Shown: one piece after another, positions 60,417-64,000 of the stretch
Layout of the letters: every line of letters starts with the position of its first letter
Position numbering within the stretch: the stretch's first letter is position 1
Origin: Polyangium jinanense
GTDB lineage: Bacteria > Myxococcota > Polyangia > Polyangiales > Polyangiaceae
Length of the DNA stretch: 64,000 nucleotides
NCBI RefSeq assembly: GCF_028435365.1
Contig: NZ_JAGTJJ010000056.1
Coordinates: forward strand, 17,083 to 81,082
Direction: 5' to 3'
Translations under genes and position numbers: made by a program
The notes under the pieces: model-generated
Database searches by the model: none
What the model saw: the letters and a program-made list of their open reading frames with translations, nothing else
Told to the model about the DNA's origin: nothing

Positions 60417-61508
60417 CTAGGGGACCGGATCGGTCCGCGGTTGACCGGCCTGGGCCTTGGCCCGCAGGCGCTCCGCATTCTCAGCAAGTTCCCTTTCGCG
60501 GTTGCCCTGCATTGTATCGATCGTGCGGATCACGTTTTTGGTTGATAGCTGGTATCCGAGCGCGCCGCACTCCGAAATAAAGTATCCGGCGACCCGCTCA
60601 ACGGTAATGTTTTCTTGGAGCAACTCAACCATGCGCTCGATCGCGACACGGCGGAATCGCTGGTCGATGCTCTCCAGGTCCTCTTTCAGATTCAGCGCGA
60701 GGGCGCGAACCTGCTCGATCGTCTCGCGCTGCAATGGCTCGCCGTGGCCGGGGACGATCTTCTTTTTTCGACCGCCCTTCTTGTCGAGGTCTCGCCACCC
60801 CGGGGCAAGATGCCCAAAGCCGTGGAGACGGCTTAGCTCCTCCCGCGCATCGCGGATGGCGTCCAGTACGGCATAGACGAAAAGATCCTTTTGGGGAGGC
60901 GTGCTTTTCCATTCCAGGGATTCTGCTGCGTGCTCGAGTCTTAGCCATGCAGCGTGGTTATTCTCCTTGATGGCAAACATGAGGTGAGAAAGGATGCGCT
61001 GAGCCAGCACGACCCGCCGTATCGTGTGGATATGGCGTCGGTGCCTGATTTGTGGGTCGTTCGTCGCCTTTGGAGTCATGCCAAGGCGTGCAAGTGCCTC
61101 GCTCTCGCTCGCCGTTGGTACGTAGGAGAGCCGGATCAAGTTGGGCCCGAAGAACGTCAGCACTTCGCGCAGAATGCGCAGGGTTTCCTCGATTCGAGCG
61201 GTAAAGGCGTCTTCCTGGGTGACCGGCGCTTGCTCGTGCGTTGCGCCCGCTTTCGATTCGATATGCGCATCGGCCGGCGCATCGTGCGGCGCGCTCGCAT
61301 TCGGCTCGACGCTCGCCACGGCGGGCGCATCGGGCGGGTTGCGCGTGCTCGCCTGTCTCGCGCTCTTCTTCGCGGCGGCGCTCTTCTTCGCCGCGCTCTT
61401 CTTCGCGGCGGCGCTCTTCTTCGCGGCGCTCTTCTTCGCGGCGCTCGCGGCCTCGCGCGTCGCATCGCCCTTGCCCTGCTTCCTCGTGCTCGCCTTCCCC
61501 TTGGCCAT
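60417..61508 (-). CDS. Element protein with histone H1-like Lys/Ala tail
   Basis: The product is 363 residues. Residues ~1-50 are built of AAKKSAAKKSAAAKK-type repeats, like the tails of histone H1 and of bacterial Hc1/AlgP proteins. Then an Ala/Pro spacer (50-100) leads to a helical domain of ~250 residues ('IEETLRILREVLTFFGPNL', 'HTIRRVVLAQRILSHLMFAIK', 'LDAIRDAREELSRLHGFGHL', 'VAIERMVELLQENITVERVAGYF'). The body is not recognised. A DNA-binding or DNA-compacting role is an inference from the tail. Confidence 0.75.
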   Translation of the reverse strand: MAKGKASTRKQGKGDATREAASAAKKSAAKKSAAAKKSAAKKSAAAKKSARQASTRNPPDAPAVASVEPNASAPHDAPADAHIESKAGATHEQAPVTQEDAFTARIEETLRILREVLTFFGPNLIRLSYVPTASESEALARLGMTPKATNDPQIRHRRHIHTIRRVVLAQRILSHLMFAIKENNHAAWLRLEHAAESLEWKSTPPQKDLFVYAVLDAIRDAREELSRLHGFGHLAPGWRDLDKKGGRKKKIVPGHGEPLQRETIEQVRALALNLKEDLESIDQRFRRVAIERMVELLQENITVERVAGYFISECGALGYQLSTKNVIRTIDTMQGNRERELAENAERLRAKAQAGQPRTDPVP

Positions 61509-61990
61509 GTGCGGGATCGTGCGTCCCGTCCTCGAGATCCCCAAGTTTTCGGCGAGGGGGCCGAGGTCCGGCCGGGCGTGGCTCCTCGCGGCCGAGGCCG
61601 GGCGCCTGCGATCGGTGGACGTGCACGAGCTCGCGGCGCGGCTCGCCGAGGACGAGCGTGCTCCGCGCCGCCCTCGATGCTCGCCTGGCCAAGGGACCGC
61701 GGACCATGGGCGCAGCGGGCCGAGGACGAGCGCCGGCTCGACGAGGACGAGCGCCGGCTCGACGTGCACAAGCTCGCGGCGCGAGCCTCGCCGATCGGCT
61801 CGCGCCGAGGCCGAGGAGGATCGCGGGGTGCGTCTCGACGTGCGACGCCGCGCGGCGCGTCCTCGGTGCGCCCGCTTGCCTTCCGGCAGAGGGGACAAGA
61901 TTCCGACGGCTCGCCGGTTCGGACCTCGGCGGAGCAATCGCGCGGTACCCCTCGCCAATCGAGCGGTATGCATCGACGGGTATCCCCTCC
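61509..61990. other. Non-coding or low-complexity region
   Basis: No gene is supported. The sequence consists largely of variants of ACGAGCTCGCGGCGCGGCTCGCCGA-like words that also encode nothing coherent in any frame. The divergent genes start at 61508 and 62085, so it includes their regulatory region. Confidence 0.4.
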
Positions 61991-62022
61991 GATTGCATAG
62001 CATTAACGCTCGATTGCATCGC
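61991..62022. promoter_or_regulatory. Paired operator-like sites GATTGCAT(A/C)GC
   Basis: GATTGCATAGC (61991) and GATTGCATCGC (62012) are 21 bases apart, two helical turns, in the gap between divergent element genes. They could be sites for the small regulator encoded downstream. Confidence 0.5.
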
Positions 62023-62084
62023 GGTGCGCGTGCACGAAATGGGCTTGCGTGCTCCGTGCGCGTCGTGGATAGTATTGGCCAGCT

Positions 62085-62357
62085 ATGCGAAACCTCGACA
62101 GATTGAACGATAGGCAGCGCGTTCTGCTCGTCGCGGGCGCGGCGGACCTTCACCCGATCACCGCAGGGCACGTGCTCGGCGGAAAACCCGTCTCGAGGAA
62201 GACGCGGATCGCTCTCGAGCGGGCCCGCGCGAACCTGGACGCGATCCGGGAAGAGCTCGGCGCGGCGCTCGATCGGCTCGCGGCAAATGACACTGCGAGC
62301 ACGGCCGGCGCAGCGTCCTCGGCCTCGATGTCGGGCGGCGCGGCGGCGCTCGCCTGA
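62085..62357 (+). CDS. Small regulator-like protein of the element
   Basis: The product is 90 residues. 'LNDRQRVLLVAGAADLHPITAGHVLGGKPVSRKTRIALERARANL' is helical and looks like a LacI- or phage-repressor-like helix-turn-helix (H-P-I-T-A-x-H-V-L-G-G, with 'VSRKTR'). The rest is a helix and a disordered Ala/Ser tail. A TAGTAT -10-like box lies about 20 bases before the ATG. It is divergent from the H1-tailed gene. Confidence 0.65.
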   Translation: MRNLDRLNDRQRVLLVAGAADLHPITAGHVLGGKPVSRKTRIALERARANLDAIREELGAALDRLAANDTASTAGAASSASMSGGAAALA

Positions 62358-62497
62358 ACGAACGCGAGGCGCGAGCGTCCTCGGCCTCGATGCCGGGCGG
62401 CGCTCGCGGCCTCGCAATCATAATGCCAGGGGGGACGCGTCGAAAGGAGGGCGACGCGAGCGGGAAAGGTGCGCGCTGGAATTGCGTACCAAGAAAA

Positions 62498-62527
62498 ACG
62501 GCCGCCCCGGGAGCACACCGGACGGCC
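62498..62527 (+). terminator. Possible hairpin terminator
   Basis: CGGCCG at 62498-62503 and again at 62522-62527 pair, with an inner CCGG/CCGG. It follows the 62085 gene and precedes the helicase gene; there is no T-tract. Confidence 0.35.
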
Positions 62528-62545
62528 GCGAATGGTCGAGAGAAC

Positions 62546-64000
62546 ATGAAGCTAGCAGAATCAGAGCTCGAATGCAATGGGCAGCGCGAGGACGAGCATT
62601 CCCTCGATGCTCTCGAGGTCCGGACGGCCGACGCTGGGGAGCTTTCGCGCGAGGCCGACGCGGGCGCGCCGATCGGGACGGCCGAGGCTCGCGGCGAGCC
62701 GTGCGAGGCCGGGGCGCGCGAGGAGGGGGGCGCGCCGAGCGGGAAGGCCGAGGACACCACGCGCCACCCGAACGAGGCGCCCCCCAAGCCAAACGAGGCG
62801 CGCGGGCGCGGAGCGCGCAGACCGCAGCACAAGCCCGACCGGGGGCGGCGCGGGCGCGGTCGTCGGCACGACGTCCCCCCACCGTTGGAACCTCACGAAG
62901 CCGAGGCCGAGGCCGTAGCGGCAGAAGGGCGCGGCGAGCTAGGCACGATGACCCCTGAATTGACGATCGGAAGCCACGCGGAGCTGGCAAAAGCGCTGCT
63001 CGCAATGCTCATGCCCGTGGGGCCCGAGCCGCTCTTCGATGAAGGCACGATCCACTGCTATGTGGACACGCGCGGCACATGGGAAAGTGTAACGCAGGAA
63101 CGAGCGAGCCGTGAGCTACAGCGGCTCGACGGCACGGAATACGGAAAGAATGAAACGCTGCGCCTTCGGGCGTCCGACGTGACCGGGGCGATCAAGCTCG
63201 CGCAGGATCGCGTTGCCCGTCCGGGCTGGTTCGTCAATCGCGATCCGGACGGCCGGCCGTATGGGCCCGATCCCCCTCGCGGCATTGCATTTTCCGATGG
63301 GTTCGTGCTTGTCGGTGTCAACGAATGCCGCCTCGTTCGTCACGATCCAGCGCACCGCGCCCGTCATGGTTACGCCTTCCCGTACCAGGCCGAGGCGCAC
63401 GCGTCGAAATGGCTCGCCTTTCTGGCCGACATTTGGCGGGACGATGAGGATCGGGAGGCGAAGATCCGATTTCTACAAGAATTCATGGGCGCGTGTCTGC
63501 TCGGCCTCGCGACCCAGTTTCGGACCGCGCTTTTCCTGCTGGGGGACGGAAAGAACGGGAAAAGCACGCTGCTTCGGATCATCGAAGCGATGATGCCGCC
63601 GCGCTCGATCTCGACCGTCGCGCCGCACCTCTGGGGCCATGAGTATTACCGGGCCAACCTTGCGGGCAAGCGGCTGAACGTCGTCGCAGAGTTGCCAGAG
63701 CGGGAGCTGGTGTCGAGTGAGGCATTTAAGGCGATCATCGCTGGTGACCCTATCGCTGCACGTCACCCGACGTGCCGACCGTTCACCTTGAACCCTGCCG
63801 CGGGGCATATCTTCGCGGCGAACACATTGCCGCCCGTCAACGATATGACCGATGGGTTTTGGGATCGCGTGGTCCTCGTCGAATTCAACCGGCGTTTTCA
63901 AGCGGACGAGGCGATTCCAGACTTTCACCGGGGGATCATCGAGGCTGAGTTGCCTGGCATCGTGTCGTGGGCCATCGAGGGAGCGCGCCGTCTGCTCGCG
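62546..64000 (+). CDS. D5-type SF3 helicase (primase-helicase-like), 3' partial
   Basis: Open to the last base of the window, at least 485 residues. Residues 1-134 are low-complexity and charged, with no primase motif; the conserved part starts at about residue 135, where an alternative ATG (62948) exists. Helicase landmarks follow: 'IRFLQEFMGACLLG' (D5_N-like), Walker A 'GDGKNGKST' (about 333-341), 'RLNVVAELPE' (Walker B-like), 'AGDPIAARHP' and the SF3 sensor region 'GHIFAANTLPPVNDMTDGFWDRV'. Such proteins replicate phages, satellites and plasmids. The C-terminal domain lies outside the window. Confidence 0.85.
   Translation, partial: MKLAESELECNGQREDEHSLDALEVRTADAGELSREADAGAPIGTAEARGEPCEAGAREEGGAPSGKAEDTTRHPNEAPPKPNEARGRGARRPQHKPDRGRRGRGRRHDVPPPLEPHEAEAEAVAAEGRGELGTMTPELTIGSHAELAKALLAMLMPVGPEPLFDEGTIHCYVDTRGTWESVTQERASRELQRLDGTEYGKNETLRLRASDVTGAIKLAQDRVARPGWFVNRDPDGRPYGPDPPRGIAFSDGFVLVGVNECRLVRHDPAHRARHGYAFPYQAEAHASKWLAFLADIWRDDEDREAKIRFLQEFMGACLLGLATQFRTALFLLGDGKNGKSTLLRIIEAMMPPRSISTVAPHLWGHEYYRANLAGKRLNVVAELPERELVSSEAFKAIIAGDPIAARHPTCRPFTLNPAAGHIFAANTLPPVNDMTDGFWDRVVLVEFNRRFQADEAIPDFHRGIIEAELPGIVSWAIEGARRLLA

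Larger units (their letters stand above)
57258..64000. mobile_element. Integrated phage-like or satellite element, right end outside the window
   Basis: The left end is fixed by comparing the interrupted recombinase with its two sister copies. Contents: an inward-transcribed integrase at the edge, small regulator-like genes, an H1-like-tailed protein, a D5-type SF3 helicase, many palindromic sites and a private repeat family. No capsid, tail or conjugation gene is visible in this part, so prophage, phage satellite and integrative plasmid all remain possible. Confidence 0.75.

Noticed and set aside
61400..61480. CRISPR-like short tandem repeats
   Set aside because: They are the codon repeats for the Lys/Ala tail of the H1-like protein and have no spacers.

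Overview
The window looks like a chromosomal piece of a large-genome myxobacterium, most likely of the Polyangiales (Sorangium/Polyangium relatives). The support is very high GC with strong GC3 bias, many lipoproteins with Gly/Ser/Thr-rich linkers, FG-GAP and RCC1 repeat surface proteins, a MYXO-CTERM-like C-terminus, several ECF-type sigma factors, and a long Ser/Thr kinase with TPRs. There are no rRNA genes, no complete tRNA and no CRISPR array. Species-level assignment is inference.

Layout. 1-6.99 kb: the end of a PAS/STAS regulator, a membrane protein, a minus-strand run of TetR, AraC and a serine hydrolase, a flavin monooxygenase divergent from the TetR gene with tandem palindromic operators between them, and a PPP-type phosphatase lipoprotein. 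7.1-12.0 kb: a tight three-gene operon encoding a small winged-helix-like protein, an AAA/STAND-type ATPase, and a fusion of a Cas4/RecB-type iron-sulfur nuclease with an FtsK/HerA-type translocase. This is the best candidate in the window for an undescribed DNA-processing or defence system. 12.1-27.6 kb: a LysR/GST pair, secreted enzymes and lipoproteins (GH5, HNH lipoprotein, alpha/beta hydrolase, FG-GAP protein), a sigma factor, a divergent bS21 paralogue, a HEAT-repeat protein, and a family of structured intergenic repeats whose hairpin arms covary. 27.6-34.8 kb: a decayed stretch (VOC and GST remnants) with a PDZ protein, an AlkD-like repair protein, a sigma/anti-sigma pair next to a DsbA-like lipoprotein, a copper monooxygenase-like lipoprotein and an ArsC-like protein. 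34.8-43.0 kb: a sigma-like factor, an RCC1 protein fused in frame to a lipoprotein, a Cys-rich lipoprotein and a large Ser/Thr kinase.

43.0-45.8 kb: an ECF41-type sigma factor and its usual carboxymuconolactone-decarboxylase partner, divergently arranged and bracketed by two direct-repeat remnants of one tyrosine recombinase gene. 46-55 kb: a large NB-ARC/TPR regulator, lipoproteins and degraded genes. 55-57.3 kb: a frameshifted SpoIID-like gene, then a third remnant of the same recombinase. That remnant breaks exactly at the codon for a catalytic Arg, where a mobile element begins.

57.26-64.0 kb (open at the right edge): a phage-like, satellite-like or integrative element. It encodes its own integrase, two small overlapping genes, a protein with a histone H1-like Lys/Ala tail, a small regulator-like protein and a D5-type SF3 helicase that runs off the window. 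It also carries a private family of short dispersed repeats and palindromic sites likely to be operators.
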